From NCBI RefSeq assembly GCF_001509555.1, contig NZ_LMAS01000002.1, forward strand, positions 186,001-250,000: a stretch of 64,000 nucleotides of DNA, read 5' to 3'. Origin of the DNA: Bacillus sp. FJAT-29937 (GTDB taxonomy: Bacteria; Bacillota; Bacilli; Bacillales; Cytobacillaceae). Numbering within the stretch: position 1 is the stretch's first letter; every line of letters begins with the position of its first letter. The notes beneath the pieces are model-generated. The model searched no databases, was not told the origin of the DNA, and was given only the letters and a program-made list of their open reading frames with translations. Both the position numbers and the translations under genes were made by a program. Of the stretch, positions 44,117-53,850 are shown piece by piece.

Positions 44117-45674
44117 AAAACTAATTTTAGCGATCGTTTCTATTTTTAGTCTTATTGTTTTAACGAGCTGCAGCGGAGGCAATTCAGAACAAGCTCAAAC
44201 ATCCAAAAAGAAGCAACTCGTTTATGGCACGGAATCAGAAATTGAAAAAGTGAATCCTGTTCTAGATGAGAGCCAGGAAATTGATGCCCTTCTTTTCCGC
44301 GGCTTAACCAAGCCAGATGAGAATAATGGCGTAAAACCAGATTTAGCGGAGAGTTGGGAAATTTCTCAGGACAATATAATCTACACGTTTAAGCTCCGTG
44401 AAGACGCTAAATGGCAGGATGGAAAACCGGTAACGGCTGAGGATGTTGCTTTTACCTTTAATAAAATTATAGACCCGTCTACAAATACACCTATTTCAGG
44501 TGAATTTAATGAAATTAAGTCAGTTGAAGCTGTAGGAGATTTTGAAGTAAAAATAACTCTTCATCGTCCTTTTCCGCCTCTTTTGGATAAGTTGAAAATC
44601 GGCATTGTGCCTGCGCACATTTTGCGTGATGAGAATCTAAATGAAACTGATTTTAATCAACATCCAATTGGTAATGGCCCATTTAAGCTAAAGGAGTGGA
44701 AAAACGATCATACGATTGTGCTGAAGCGGAATGATGATTATTACGGACAAGCGCCGAAGCTAGATGAAGTGGTTTTCAAAGCTGTACCGGATGCCAATAC
44801 ACGCGCTTTACAGTTGAAAACGGGAGAAATCGATTTAGCATTATTGGAGCCGAATCAGCTGGCAGGCGTTAAAGAAACAGATCCTTATGCGGTGCATGAA
44901 GTATCAACAGCGGATTATCGAGCTGTGATGTATAATATGCGTTTGCCGCTTTTTCAAGATAAACGTGTCCGCCAGGCAATGAATCTTGCGGTAAATCGGG
45001 AAGAATTAGTCAAAGGGGTACTAGCTGGGAAGGGAGAGCCTGCATGGGGACCGTTGCAGAAATCTTGGGCAGGAGTCCCGCAAAAAGAATGGTATTCGTA
45101 CAATATTGAAAAAGCGCAGCAGCTTTTGGCTGAAGCCGGCTGGGTAAAAGGATCAGATGGGATCTTAACAAAAGACGGAAAACGATTTGAATTTGAACTT
45201 GTTTCCCCGATCCAAGATAAAATTCGTGTCGCACTTGCGAATGTCGTTTCTGAACAGTTAAAGCCGCTTGGTATAATGGCAGTGCCGAAACCTGTTGACC
45301 GGAATGCCGTGAAATATGATGGGGAAGAGGCATTAATTATTGGCTGGGGAAGTGAGTTTGATCCAGACGATCACACATTCCGTCTTTTCCATAGCAGTGA
45401 AATTGGCGATGGGCAATATAATTTTGGGGCCTATCAAAACCAACAAGTCGATGAACTTCTTATGAAGGCTCGTACAGCAACGAATATCGATGAAAGAGAA
45501 GCCTACTATAAAAGTTTCCAGGAGGAGCTGGCAATCGATCCTCCTTATAATTTTCTAGTTTATCTCGAAGCACTATATGGAGTTAATAAAGACGTAACGG
45601 GCATCAGTACCCGCACATTGGGACATCACGGGTTCGGTGTCTTATGGAATATTGAAGAGTGGGATAAAAAATAA
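44109..45674 (+). CDS. Nickel/peptide ABC transporter substrate-binding lipoprotein (NikA-like)
   Basis: A 521-residue SBP family 5 protein. A lipoprotein signal (VLTSC at the lipobox, then SGGNSEQ) anchors it outside the membrane. ESWEISQDNIIYTFKLREDAKWQDGKPVTAEDV and NRDDYYG-like motifs are standard for NikA/DppA/OppA. Start ATG 44109 after GAGGG fits; ATG 44091 is in frame too. It overlaps the ATPase gene by 8 bp. Ligand inferred as nickel from the neighbouring urease operon. Confidence 0.85.
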   Translation: MYKKLILAIVSIFSLIVLTSCSGGNSEQAQTSKKKQLVYGTESEIEKVNPVLDESQEIDALLFRGLTKPDENNGVKPDLAESWEISQDNIIYTFKLREDAKWQDGKPVTAEDVAFTFNKIIDPSTNTPISGEFNEIKSVEAVGDFEVKITLHRPFPPLLDKLKIGIVPAHILRDENLNETDFNQHPIGNGPFKLKEWKNDHTIVLKRNDDYYGQAPKLDEVVFKAVPDANTRALQLKTGEIDLALLEPNQLAGVKETDPYAVHEVSTADYRAVMYNMRLPLFQDKRVRQAMNLAVNREELVKGVLAGKGEPAWGPLQKSWAGVPQKEWYSYNIEKAQQLLAEAGWVKGSDGILTKDGKRFEFELVSPIQDKIRVALANVVSEQLKPLGIMAVPKPVDRNAVKYDGEEALIIGWGSEFDPDDHTFRLFHSSEIGDGQYNFGAYQNQQVDELLMKARTATNIDEREAYYKSFQEELAIDPPYNFLVYLEALYGVNKDVTGISTRTLGHHGFGVLWNIEEWDKK

Positions 45675-45680
45675 AAAGTG

Positions 45681-45724
45681 AAGGGACGGCTCTTGTGCTC
45701 TCGAAGCCCGAGACCGTCCCTTTG
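45681..45724. terminator. Bidirectional terminator between the ABC operon and the His-rich gene
   Basis: AAGGGACGGCTC (45681-45692) pairs with GAGACCGTCCCTT (45710-45722), one mismatch. Confidence 0.82.
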
Positions 45725-46195
45725 TTATTCTTCACTCTTTGTTTGTTTCGCTACTTTTTCATGGATTTCTGATTCAATCGCTTCAACATGCTCTTCTTCA
45801 AGCTTATGGTGAGGGTGGGGATGGAACCATTGAATTTCTCCTTCGTGTACAAACCCTTTGAATGCAGCACCGTGGACTTGCAGTGTGAATGCTTGCCGCT
45901 CATGAATCCGGTCTTCAAATGCTGGCATTAATTCCAACTCTTCAACCCCGCCTGAAACTCCATTTTGTCTTAATAATGAATGTATTTTCGTCTCGATCGT
46001 ATCTACCTTATCTTCACCAATCATTTGCTTTGGGTGTGGATGAAGCCATTGGATCTCACCCTCATGATAATGCCCTTTATATTCTCCGCCTTGCACCTTA
46101 AACGTAAATGCGTGTCGCTCATGTGGGCGGTCCTCGTAAAGTTTTTCGACCTCAAAATCTTCAATTACTGGTTTTTCCTTTTTATCTTCAGGCAT
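45725..46195 (-). CDS. Duplicated histidine-rich protein
   Basis: A 156-residue soluble, acidic, His-rich protein with two tandem copies of one module. Module 1 has ERHAFTFKVQGGEYKGHYHEGEIQWLHPHP, shown here as ERHAFTF, then HYHEGEIQWLHPHP; module 2 has ERQAFTL, then VHEGEIQWFHPHPHH. Each ends in an acidic helix with IExxIH. The family has no function I know. Clustered His and position between nickel import and urease suggest a metal store or chaperone, which is inference. Start ATG 46195 behind GGAGG; longer in-frame starts lack an RBS. Confidence 0.68.
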   Translation of the reverse strand: MPEDKKEKPVIEDFEVEKLYEDRPHERHAFTFKVQGGEYKGHYHEGEIQWLHPHPKQMIGEDKVDTIETKIHSLLRQNGVSGGVEELELMPAFEDRIHERQAFTLQVHGAAFKGFVHEGEIQWFHPHPHHKLEEEHVEAIESEIHEKVAKQTKSEE

Positions 46196-46283
46196 ACTTA
46201 ACCTCCTCTGCAGGCTCTTTGCTAAAGTTTTTCCTAGCTTAAACGAAATATTCATTTATTACAAGGGAAGTCAAGCAATTCCG

Positions 46284-46323
46284 CAAAAAAAGAGCCCGGA
46301 TTCCTATTTTCAAATCCGGGACT
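46284..46323 (-). terminator. Terminator of the urease operon
   Basis: AGCCCGGATT (46293-46302) and AATCCGGGACT (46313-46323), with seven A at 46284-46290, T run on the minus transcript. Confidence 0.87.
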
Positions 46324-46329
46324 TTAGTA

Positions 46330-47154
46330 TTAATATTTTCTTAAAGATTTAGGAGTATGATGAAACCATTTTTCGTTAATGAGACGATGACAATGGATGA
46401 AAATTCGTTCGATAATTTGGGTCGAGTTTGCAAGAGCTCGTACACTAAATCCCGGCACTTCAAGTTTAGAAATGCCGAATTTAATGTTTTCTTCTTCCAT
46501 TTTTATCGTTTCAAAAATTTCATCCAGCAGCCCGCTATCCGTTTGTTCACCGATTACGATCATCGACCCTAGATGCGTATATCCTTCCATAAACCCTATC
46601 TCAGTTAATTTTTGCTGAGAGGGGATCAGCTTTATGTGATCAAATACACCGAGTTGATCATCTAAATAAATCTCCGTAATTAATTGAATAGAATTATAGG
46701 TGAACTTTTCCCCGTTCGGAGACCAGCCTGGGGTCAAAATGTCTGTATAAAGAAACGTTGCGCCTTTTTCCATATGAATGACAGTTTTTTGCTTATAACG
46801 AGCATGCTGATAAGCAATTAAGGGATCAGGAAGATATTCTAAATAACTGCCTTTCTTGAGGGATATCTCTGTCTCCTGATAAGCATGGTCATTCGGTGTC
46901 TTATAAATCTTTGTTGCTGACTGTGTCGTTAAAGTAGCTTTGGCGCCTTCATCGATAGATATTTTCATTCGGTACCGGTCGCCGTCTAAAAAGCCGCCGC
47001 CAGGATTTAAAAGATAGTAGCAAACCTGTCCTGAATCATCATGGTAAACCGGCCGCATCACCTTAAATGCACCTTGAAAATACACATTTTTAGCAACAGT
47101 TTTCCCATGTCTGTCTTCAAGATCTAAAGATAACTCGCCAGTCCAGTCTGTCAT
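46330..47154 (-). CDS. ureD: Urease accessory protein UreD
   Basis: A 274-residue UreD/UreH protein that binds apo-urease with UreF and UreG during nickel insertion. NPGGGFLDGDRYRM, TLTTQSATKIYKTP, YLPDPLIAYQHARY and the TPGWSPNGE loop are family landmarks. It is the last gene of the ureABCEFGD operon, directly after ureG (1-bp gap), and a strong terminator follows. Full length. Confidence 0.93.
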   Translation of the reverse strand: MTDWTGELSLDLEDRHGKTVAKNVYFQGAFKVMRPVYHDDSGQVCYYLLNPGGGFLDGDRYRMKISIDEGAKATLTTQSATKIYKTPNDHAYQETEISLKKGSYLEYLPDPLIAYQHARYKQKTVIHMEKGATFLYTDILTPGWSPNGEKFTYNSIQLITEIYLDDQLGVFDHIKLIPSQQKLTEIGFMEGYTHLGSMIVIGEQTDSGLLDEIFETIKMEEENIKFGISKLEVPGFSVRALANSTQIIERIFIHCHRLINEKWFHHTPKSLRKY

Positions 47155-47155
47155 C

Positions 47156-47767
47156 TTACTCTAATCCTTTTAATAAAGCATTCTTCTTAATCCATTCAAT
47201 CACTTCAGGGAGACCTTCATCCTTTTTTAAATTTGTAAAAAAGAAGGGTTTGTCTCCGCGAAAAACCTTCGTATCCTGAGCCATTACTTCGAGGCTTGCA
47301 CCGACAAAAGGAGCAAGATCAGTTTTGTTAATGATGAATAAATCAGATTTAATCATCCCTTGCCCGCCTTTGCGCGGAATTTTCTCACCTTGTGCAACAT
47401 CGATAATATAAATCGAGAAGTCTACTAGCTCAGGGCTAAAAGTGGCTGCAAGATTATCTCCGCCGCTTTCCACAAAGATAAGCTCGACATCTGGATGGCG
47501 CTCGATTAACTCATCAATGGCAGCGAAATTCATTGAAGCATCTTCGCGAATTGCTGTATGGGGGCATCCGCCAGTTTCAACCCCGATGATACGATCCTCA
47601 GGCAATACACCGTTCTGAATTAAAAACTTCGCGTCCTCTTTTGTGTAAATATCATTCGTGACGACCGCCATTTTTATTTCATCGGCAAGATGACGGGTTA
47701 ATTTTTCGATCAGCATTGTTTTTCCTGCTCCGACAGGTCCTCCAACTCCAATTTTAATTGCTTCCAT
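47156..47767 (-). CDS. ureG: Urease accessory GTPase UreG
   Basis: A 203-residue SIMIBI GTPase that powers nickel delivery. [17 protein letters not shown] is the P-loop; [23 protein letters not shown] (CPH nickel-binding motif) and [17 protein letters not shown] follow; NKTDL gives guanine specificity. Full length. The N-terminal His stretch of some UreG proteins is absent. Confidence 0.95.
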   Translation of the reverse strand: MEAIKIGVGGPVGAGKTMLIEKLTRHLADEIKMAVVTNDIYTKEDAKFLIQNGVLPEDRIIGVETGGCPHTAIREDASMNFAAIDELIERHPDVELIFVESGGDNLAATFSPELVDFSIYIIDVAQGEKIPRKGGQGMIKSDLFIINKTDLAPFVGASLEVMAQDTKVFRGDKPFFFTNLKKDEGLPEVIEWIKKNALLKGLE

Positions 47768-47799
47768 TCAAACACTTCCTTTATAGCTTTTATAAAATT

Positions 47800-48486
47800 T
47801 CACGACATAAAAATTCGAATATTCACTCGTTCGTGATTCATTTGAGATAGTTCAAGACCAGGGGAAACGATGCCGAAATCATCTTCGGGGAGGTGAAGGA
47901 TTTTTTCAACTGCCCGTGTTAATTCCGGCTGAAATTTATGTGTAATGACTTGTCCCGCAGTTTGGCCTAACGGAATAGCTCGTACGGCGTTTTGAACCTG
48001 GCTGGAAACGGCCGAGTACAAATAATAAAGAATGGCATCCTGCTTCGCCACACCAAGGCCATGTGCAACTATGGCAAAAACAATGGATGGGTGACCGGAT
48101 GACTGTTTCTTTGTAACTCTAGCTTTATATTGCGAGAGAATTTCCATCTCATATAAAGATTCCGTGAGCTTTAGCATTCGCGATCCGATCATTTGTGTCC
48201 CTTGACGCGTCTCTCTCGGCAAGTTTTGGACGGTAATGAGACGATCAAGATCCCATATTTTTTGAAAATTTTCCTCAATGAGAGCATCAAAAGTAATACG
48301 GCAAGCAAGCCCGTCCGTATAAATAAGCTGCTCATGCAAATATACTTGCAGCCATTGGAAAAAAGTTTCTGAATCCTTCACTTTCTCTTCCTGGATGTAA
48401 CTCTCTAAACCGAAGGAGTGGCTGAAAGCTCCTGTAGGAAAATTAGAGTCACAAATCTGAAACAGAGAGAGAATTTTATTATCCAT
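47800..48486 (-). CDS. ureF: Urease accessory protein UreF
   Basis: A 228-residue UreF, the GTPase-regulating member of the activation complex. The opening [22 protein letters not shown] is the signature, and the C-terminal part has [21 protein letters not shown]. It overlaps ureE by 8 bp and precedes ureG. Full length. Confidence 0.93.
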   Translation of the reverse strand: MDNKILSLFQICDSNFPTGAFSHSFGLESYIQEEKVKDSETFFQWLQVYLHEQLIYTDGLACRITFDALIEENFQKIWDLDRLITVQNLPRETRQGTQMIGSRMLKLTESLYEMEILSQYKARVTKKQSSGHPSIVFAIVAHGLGVAKQDAILYYLYSAVSSQVQNAVRAIPLGQTAGQVITHKFQPELTRAVEKILHLPEDDFGIVSPGLELSQMNHERVNIRIFMS

Positions 48487-48934
48487 GGCTGTGACCTATA
48501 TGGCGGAATGCTTGCTTTACTTTTCGATCTTCGCGTTTAAAAGGAATACCAAGCTCTTGCAGAAGTTCTTCAACTAAATAGTCATATTGAACGAGCATAT
48601 CATTTTCTTCAAATTGTGCCGGAAGATGACGATTGCCAAGCTGATGAGCGATTGTACCCATTTCCTTTATGCTTCGCGGGCTGATGACGAGCAGATCATC
48701 TGACAGTACATCAATGACAATCATATTTTTATCGTCCATGTACAGAACATCGCCAGCTAGAAGGTCTCGCTGCTCTTTCAAACGTATGCCAATCTCTTTT
48801 CCATGGTCCGTTTTGACTCTCTGAATGCGTTTCACTAGATGTGCGCTTTCTAAGTACACCTTTTCGATATGGCGCTTTTTAATTTCTTCTTGATCCATTT
48901 TTTCTAAGTTTGTAACAACCTTTTCAATTATCAA
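48479..48934 (-). CDS. ureE: Urease nickel metallochaperone UreE
   Basis: A 151-residue UreE. The inter-subunit nickel site His is in [16 protein letters not shown], and the tail HIGHSHG is a short His-containing nickel-binding end. N-terminal domain is the peptide-binding fold. Delivers Ni to the UreDFG complex. Located between ureC and ureF with small gaps or overlap. Confidence 0.93.
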   Translation of the reverse strand: MIIEKVVTNLEKMDQEEIKKRHIEKVYLESAHLVKRIQRVKTDHGKEIGIRLKEQRDLLAGDVLYMDDKNMIVIDVLSDDLLVISPRSIKEMGTIAHQLGNRHLPAQFEENDMLVQYDYLVEELLQELGIPFKREDRKVKQAFRHIGHSHG

Positions 48935-48944
48935 TCATTTCACC

Positions 48945-50657
48945 TCAGAATAAGAAATATCGCTGTCCCATTGGCACAGTATCCACTGGGTCACAAGTTA
49001 GCAGCTCACCATTTACTTTCACTTCATATGTTTGTGGATCGACCGTAATATCTGGTGTTTCTGAATTTAATTTCATATCTTTTTTAGATAAAGTCCGAAT
49101 TCCACCCACAGGGAGAATCATTTTTTTCAGGCCAAGCTTTTCATGAACACCATCATCAAAGGCAGCTTGGGAGATGAAGGTGATAGAACTTTTTGATAAG
49201 GCAGTTCCGAATTGGGCATACATCGGTCTATATATAAATGGCTGTGGAGTCGGGATAGACGCATTAGAATCTCCCATCAAACCTGTTACAGCAAGGCCGT
49301 TTTTCAGGACCATTTCAGGCTTTACTCCGAAAAATTTAGGAGACCAAAGAACTAAATCTGCTATTTTCCCGATTTCGATTGAGCCGACATGGTTGGAAAT
49401 TCCATGCGTAATCGCTGGGTTAATCGTATATTTTGCAATATATCGTTTTGCACGGTTATTATCTGCATACTGACTGTCACCAGACATAATGCCTCTTTGC
49501 TTTTTCATTTTATCGGCAACCTGCCAAGTGCGCAGAACGACTTCACCTACTCGGCCCATTGCCTGTGCATCGGAGCTGACCATACTAAACACACCCATAT
49601 CTTGAAGAATATCTTCTGCGGCGATGGTCTCTCTTCTAATTCTTGAATCGGCAAACGCGATATCTTCCGGAACAGAAGGGTTTAAGTGATGGCAAACCAT
49701 GACCATATCAAGATGTTCGTCAATTGTATTAACGGTATATGGAAGGGTCGGGTTGGTTGATGAGGGCAGGATGTTATGGTATCCCGCAGATTTGATTAAA
49801 TCGGGGGCATGTCCTCCGCCAGCTCCTTCTGTATGATACATATGCAGAACACGATCTTTCACAGCAGCCATGGTCGTTTCCATAAACCCGCTTTCATTCA
49901 ATGTATCTGCATGCAGGGCAACTTGAATATCATATTCGTCTGCAACCCTTAGTGCATAATCTAGGGATGAACCGGTGGCTCCCCAATCTTCGTGTACTTT
50001 AAGTCCGATCACGCCAGCCTTTACTTGCTCTGCTAAAGGCTCGATGGATGCAGCATGTCCTTTGCCAGTAAAGCCAACGTTAATTGGAAGACCTTCAGCA
50101 GCTTCTAGCATACGGTGTATATTCCATTCACCTGGAGTAACAGTCGTAGCACGCGATCCGGCTGCAGGTCCAGTTCCTCCGCCAATTAATGTCGTCGTTC
50201 CAGAAGTTAAAGCCGTTTGCACTTGTTCCGGATTAATAAAATGCACATGAGTATCAATAGCACCGGCTGTCACAATTAAGCCTTCTCCAGCAATAATTTC
50301 AGTCGCTGCACCAATAATAATATCAACATTATCCATGATAAGCGGATTGCCGCTTTTACCAATGCCGAAAATCTTTCCATCTTTAATGGCAAGATCCGCC
50401 TTATAAATTCCAGTGTAATCAAAAATAACGATATTTGTGATGACTGTATCTGCCACACCTTCTCCGCGTGTTGCAAGAGGGTGCTGCCCCATTCCGTCAC
50501 GAATCACTTTCCCGCCGCCAAAAACAACTTCTTCTCCATAAGTTGTATGATCTTTTTCAATTTGAATAAACAGACCGGTATCTGCTAGACGGATAGAGTC
50601 ACCTGTTGTAGGCCCGAACATTTCAGCATATTGCTTTCTGGACATTTTAAAACTCAT
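48945..50657 (-). CDS. ureC: Urease alpha subunit UreC
   Basis: A 570-residue catalytic subunit that hydrolyses urea to ammonia and carbamate. Nickel ligands show as HVH in DTHVHFINP, the carbamylated Lys in [12 protein letters not shown], His residues in [11 protein letters not shown] and [14 protein letters not shown], and Asp in [11 protein letters not shown]; the mobile flap holds [20 protein letters not shown] with catalytic His. Full length, all key residues present. Overlaps ureB by 4 bp. Confidence 0.96.
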   Translation of the reverse strand: MSFKMSRKQYAEMFGPTTGDSIRLADTGLFIQIEKDHTTYGEEVVFGGGKVIRDGMGQHPLATRGEGVADTVITNIVIFDYTGIYKADLAIKDGKIFGIGKSGNPLIMDNVDIIIGAATEIIAGEGLIVTAGAIDTHVHFINPEQVQTALTSGTTTLIGGGTGPAAGSRATTVTPGEWNIHRMLEAAEGLPINVGFTGKGHAASIEPLAEQVKAGVIGLKVHEDWGATGSSLDYALRVADEYDIQVALHADTLNESGFMETTMAAVKDRVLHMYHTEGAGGGHAPDLIKSAGYHNILPSSTNPTLPYTVNTIDEHLDMVMVCHHLNPSVPEDIAFADSRIRRETIAAEDILQDMGVFSMVSSDAQAMGRVGEVVLRTWQVADKMKKQRGIMSGDSQYADNNRAKRYIAKYTINPAITHGISNHVGSIEIGKIADLVLWSPKFFGVKPEMVLKNGLAVTGLMGDSNASIPTPQPFIYRPMYAQFGTALSKSSITFISQAAFDDGVHEKLGLKKMILPVGGIRTLSKKDMKLNSETPDITVDPQTYEVKVNGELLTCDPVDTVPMGQRYFLF

Positions 50658-50977
50658 CTATTACCCCCACTTTCTAATGAGCCATCTACTTTATTATTGA
50701 AACCGAAAACGCGGCGTTCGCCGGCAAAATCAATAAGATGGATTTCCTTTTCATCTCCAGGCTCAAAACGCACAGCAGCTCCTGCAGGGATATTTAATCT
50801 TTTTCCATAAGCTTTTTCCCTCTCAAACTGAAGAGCCTCGTTTACTTCGTAAAAATGAAAGTGTGAGCCTACTTGAATAGGGCGGTCCCCCGTATTTGTA
50901 ACAGGAATAATAATGACTTCTTTGCCTTCATTAATGATAATATCTTCTTCTTGTAAGATGTATTCTCCAGGCAGCAT
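50654..50977 (-). CDS. ureB: Urease beta subunit UreB
   Basis: A 107-residue structural subunit. [39 protein letters not shown] and the end [14 protein letters not shown] are typical. Separate from UreA, as in Bacillus ureases. ATG overlaps the ureC start region by 4 bp; RBS AAAAGGAGG. Confidence 0.95.
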   Translation of the reverse strand: MLPGEYILQEEDIIINEGKEVIIIPVTNTGDRPIQVGSHFHFYEVNEALQFEREKAYGKRLNIPAGAAVRFEPGDEKEIHLIDFAGERRVFGFNNKVDGSLESGGNR

Positions 50978-50992
50978 GTAACGAACCTCCTT

Positions 50993-51295
50993 TTATCTGA
51001 TTGGACTATGGACAGTAACCAATTTCGTTCCATCCGGAAATGTCGCTTCAACTTGAATGTCAGGAATCATTTCAGGGATTCCATCCATGACATCTTCTCT
51101 TGACAAAATCGTTGCTCCATACTCCATAAGTTCCGCGACTGTCTTCCCATCCCTCGCTCCCTCTACTACTTCATAAGTAATTAGAGCAACAGCCTCCGGA
51201 TGATTTAATTTTAATCCTCTTTCCTTCCGGCGTCTTGCAAGGTCAGCAGCCACTACAATCATGAGCTTGTCAATTTCTCGCGGCAATAGATGCAT
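50993..51295 (-). CDS. ureA: Urease gamma subunit UreA
   Basis: A 100-residue structural subunit, first gene of the operon. [41 protein letters not shown] and [19 protein letters not shown] are family marks. Start ATG 51295 after GAAGGAGG; the ORF extends in frame to 51316 without support. Confidence 0.95.
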   Translation of the reverse strand: MHLLPREIDKLMIVVAADLARRRKERGLKLNHPEAVALITYEVVEGARDGKTVAELMEYGATILSREDVMDGIPEMIPDIQVEATFPDGTKLVTVHSPIR

Positions 51296-51386
51296 AATAT
51301 AACCTCCTTCTATCATTTAATCATTAAAACTTCAGGGACTGATTTCTCAATTATTTTCCACATGAAAAACCGCGGCATGCTCCCTA

Positions 51387-51429
51387 CTAGAAGGATTCTA
51401 GCATAAAGAAATTTGAAGGTGAAGGTAAA
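51387..51429 (-). promoter_or_regulatory. Possible urease operon promoter with palindrome
   Basis: On the minus strand TTTACC (51429-51424), 18 bp, TATGCT (51405-51400). A perfect inverted repeat CTAGAA/TTCTAG with a 3-bp centre (51387-51401) overlaps the -10 end. No clear GlnR/TnrA box is visible. Confidence 0.45.
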
Positions 51430-51598
51430 CACTTTTATTTATGAAAAACACGATTTTTAAGGAAAAAAGTGACTTATCCCACTAAAGTATATCCAATTCA
51501 CGGATAGATTAAATCAGAGTGTTGGATATTTAGGACAATGGGACTCTCTGCTGAGTGGTTAAGTTCCTTATAGGCAATAAGGTTTTGTTTTATGTGTG

Positions 51599-51678
51599 TT
51601 GACATATCATATTATACGCCATATAATATCATTAACATATATACTATACGAGATATAATATAAGCCGTAATATAATAT
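51599..51678 (+). promoter_or_regulatory. padR operon promoter with repeated operator
   Basis: TTGACA (51599-51604), 17 bp, TATAAT (51622-51627), a full sigma-A promoter. TATACGNNATATAATAT occurs at 51613-51629 and again at 51645-51661, 32 bp apart, and a third TAATATAATAT at 51668-51678 runs into the leader. Likely PadR autoregulation. Confidence 0.75.
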
Positions 51679-51697
51679 GATCATTGGAGGTGCAGCT

Positions 51698-52018
51698 ATG
51701 TCATTTCAACTTGGATCAGCGCTACTTGATGCCTGTGTACTTGCAATCTTAGCGAAAGAGGATGCTTACGGATATTCGCTGACCCAGGAGGTTCGCGAGG
51801 TGATGGATATTTCTGAATCAACACTTTACCCTGTACTGCGCAGATTGCAAAAAGGTGAGTATTTAACAACCTATGATCAGCCATTCCAAGGAAGAAACCG
51901 AAGATATTATCGAATTACAGATAGCGGCCGAGCTAAATATGAAGAACTGCTTAGGGATTGGACAGATTATAAAATTAAAATTGATACGGTTTTACTAGGG
52001 GGATTAAAAAGTGAATAA
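51698..52018 (+). CDS. PadR family transcriptional regulator
   Basis: A 106-residue winged-helix regulator of the PadR-s1 type: SALLDACVLAILAKEDAYGYSLTQEV, then SESTLYPVLRRLQKGEYL with the recognition helix and the wing GRNRRYYRITDSGRA. Start ATG 51698 behind ATTGGAGG. It heads an operon with a HAAS-domain membrane protein and a DUF4097 protein, a common Bacillus pairing, and overlaps the next gene by 8 bp. Ligand unknown; the repeated promoter sites suggest autorepression. Confidence 0.88.
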   Translation: MSFQLGSALLDACVLAILAKEDAYGYSLTQEVREVMDISESTLYPVLRRLQKGEYLTTYDQPFQGRNRRYYRITDSGRAKYEELLRDWTDYKIKIDTVLLGGLKSE

Positions 52019-52610
52019 AGATTCGTATTTAAGGGAATTGCAGCGCAAACTTAGAAAGTTGCCTGATGAAGAAGTGAATGCAGCGTTAGATTATTACAGT
52101 GAATATTTTGATGAAGCAGGAGAAGAAAATACTCAATTTGTAATTGAAAAATTAGGTTCGTCTGCCCAGGTTGCCTCACAAATATTAGCCGATTATGCAG
52201 TAAAAGGATTAGACGCTGATTCTGAATCTGCTAAAAAAGGGATTTCTGCTATTTGGTTTATTATTCTAGCGATTCTTGCTTCACCGATTGCTTTGCCATT
52301 GGTCATTGCTGTTTTTGCTCTAGTTTTTTCCGTAGTAATTGTGTGTGCGGCATTTATTTTTACCTTCTTTACAACGATCGCAGCATTAGCCTTATCCGGA
52401 ATAGTCAGCATAGTAGCCGGCCTCTCAGTTATTGGGCAGCATTGGCAGACTTCTCTTTTCTTTGTAGGATCGGGGTTGATTGCCTCTGGAATTGGCATTC
52501 TATTATTCTCGCCGCTAGTATCCATTACCAAAAGTACGAGTTTAGCCTTAGCAAAATGGCTGAAGAGGTTATTTGATAAAGTGGCGAGAAGACGTAAGGA
52601 GGCGATTTAA
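52011..52610 (+). CDS. HAAS-domain (DUF1700) membrane protein
   Basis: A 199-residue protein. Residues 1-60 form the HAAS domain (YLRELQRKLRKLPDEEVNAALDYYSEYFDEAG), and three or four hydrophobic helices follow (about 75-175). DUF1700 proteins typically follow PadR regulators and may act as membrane-bound sensors or partners. GTG start at 52011, RBS AGGGGG. Function unknown. Confidence 0.84.
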   Translation: MNKDSYLRELQRKLRKLPDEEVNAALDYYSEYFDEAGEENTQFVIEKLGSSAQVASQILADYAVKGLDADSESAKKGISAIWFIILAILASPIALPLVIAVFALVFSVVIVCAAFIFTFFTTIAALALSGIVSIVAGLSVIGQHWQTSLFFVGSGLIASGIGILLFSPLVSITKSTSLALAKWLKRLFDKVARRRKEAI

Positions 52611-53570
52611 TTGAAAAAGAAGATGAAAGTAATGACAATGGCTGCTAGCTGGATGCTTGTCATTGGCATCATACTTGCGATCATTGGCATTAGCGCTGGA
52701 GCAAAATTCGGGATTACTAATACGAAGGATGGATTTAAAGTATTAGGACTTGAAGATCAAATAATAGAGGAATTGCCTTTACCTGCTTTTACAAAGATTA
52801 CTAGCAATCTCAATGATGTCGATATTGAAATTATTCCTTCAAATGAATATAGATTAAAGATTGAAAGACAAAAAGAAATAGAAATCAGCCACAAAGTTGA
52901 AAATGATACGCTTGTCATAGAAGAAAGTAAGCGGAATGTCCCACTGTTATTTATAAATTTGACTTTTACTAGCATCCCGGACAACGCCATCAAAATCTAT
53001 GTTCCAAAAGAAGTAATATTCTCAGAAATCCTCTTAAATAACCAATTTGGCGATGTTCGATTAGAAGGAGTAAATAGTAATAAAATTAACATTGATTCAA
53101 ATGATGGGGATCTTATTTTCAATGACGTGCAAGCTAATAATTTTAAAATTGTTAATCAGTATGGGGATATTAACGGAAGAAATGTGACTACAAAAGAACT
53201 AGTCATTGTGCTGAACGATGCCGATGCTGAGTTTGATAAATTGAACGCAGCATCGACTGTTTTGAATAATCAATTTGGCGATATCACTTTCCGAAACTTT
53301 AGCAGCGAAGGACTGAATATTCAAAGCAATGACGGAGAAATTGCCATCCATGGTTTACTCCTTGGAGCCTCCACGATTCATTCCAACTTTGGAGATGTTC
53401 AGGTGCACCTCCTAAATAAGGAGTTTGAAATAAGCTATAGCATCCAAAATAACTTTGGGGATATAACCGTCAATAATAATGACTATGAAACACATGCTAC
53501 ATATACTGTAAACTCAGGTCACGAACTAAATATCACTGCCAATGATGGCGATGTGGAAGTTACGTTTTAA
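52611..53570 (+). CDS. DUF4097 family beta-helix protein
   Basis: A 319-residue protein with an N-terminal membrane anchor (about 8-28) and an extracellular stack of short strands. The repeat alternates NNFGDI and SNDGDI units (LNNQFGDVRLEGV, DSNDGDLIFNDV, NQYGDINGRNV, SNFGDVQVHLL), a right-handed beta-helix as in DUF4097 proteins. TTG start directly after the preceding stop, RBS TAAGGAGG. Third gene of the PadR operon; role unknown, possibly in the cell envelope. Confidence 0.83.
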   Translation: MKKKMKVMTMAASWMLVIGIILAIIGISAGAKFGITNTKDGFKVLGLEDQIIEELPLPAFTKITSNLNDVDIEIIPSNEYRLKIERQKEIEISHKVENDTLVIEESKRNVPLLFINLTFTSIPDNAIKIYVPKEVIFSEILLNNQFGDVRLEGVNSNKINIDSNDGDLIFNDVQANNFKIVNQYGDINGRNVTTKELVIVLNDADAEFDKLNAASTVLNNQFGDITFRNFSSEGLNIQSNDGEIAIHGLLLGASTIHSNFGDVQVHLLNKEFEISYSIQNNFGDITVNNNDYETHATYTVNSGHELNITANDGDVEVTF

Positions 53571-53617
53571 TTGGAATCATTGGATGTAGAAAGTTTGTAA
53601 ACAGCATTTTTATTAGC

Positions 53618-53646
53618 AGACCAAATCGCATATGATTTGGTCTTTT
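53618..53646 (+). terminator. Terminator of the padR operon
   Basis: AGACCAAATC (53618-53627) and GATTTGGTCT (53634-53643), T run; nearly the same stem as at 56991. Confidence 0.85.
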
Positions 53647-53850
53647 ATTATTCTTGTTAGGCCTTTAGTCAAAAGGTATATAGCCATGTCCTCTAGAATC
53701 TTTAAATTCAATACCTTGCTGAATGTAAAACATGTCTATCTACCAATAGAAATTAACAACCTAATCTAGTATTCTTTAAATACTAAAAAAAATAAAGCAT
53801 ACGAAACATTTAGTGTGAAAATAATAGAAGAGAAATCGGGAGGTATGTTT

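Noticed and set aside
46284-51295. GlnR/TnrA-type nitrogen control of urease
   Set aside because: I found no convincing TGTNA-N7-TNACA site in the region before ureA.
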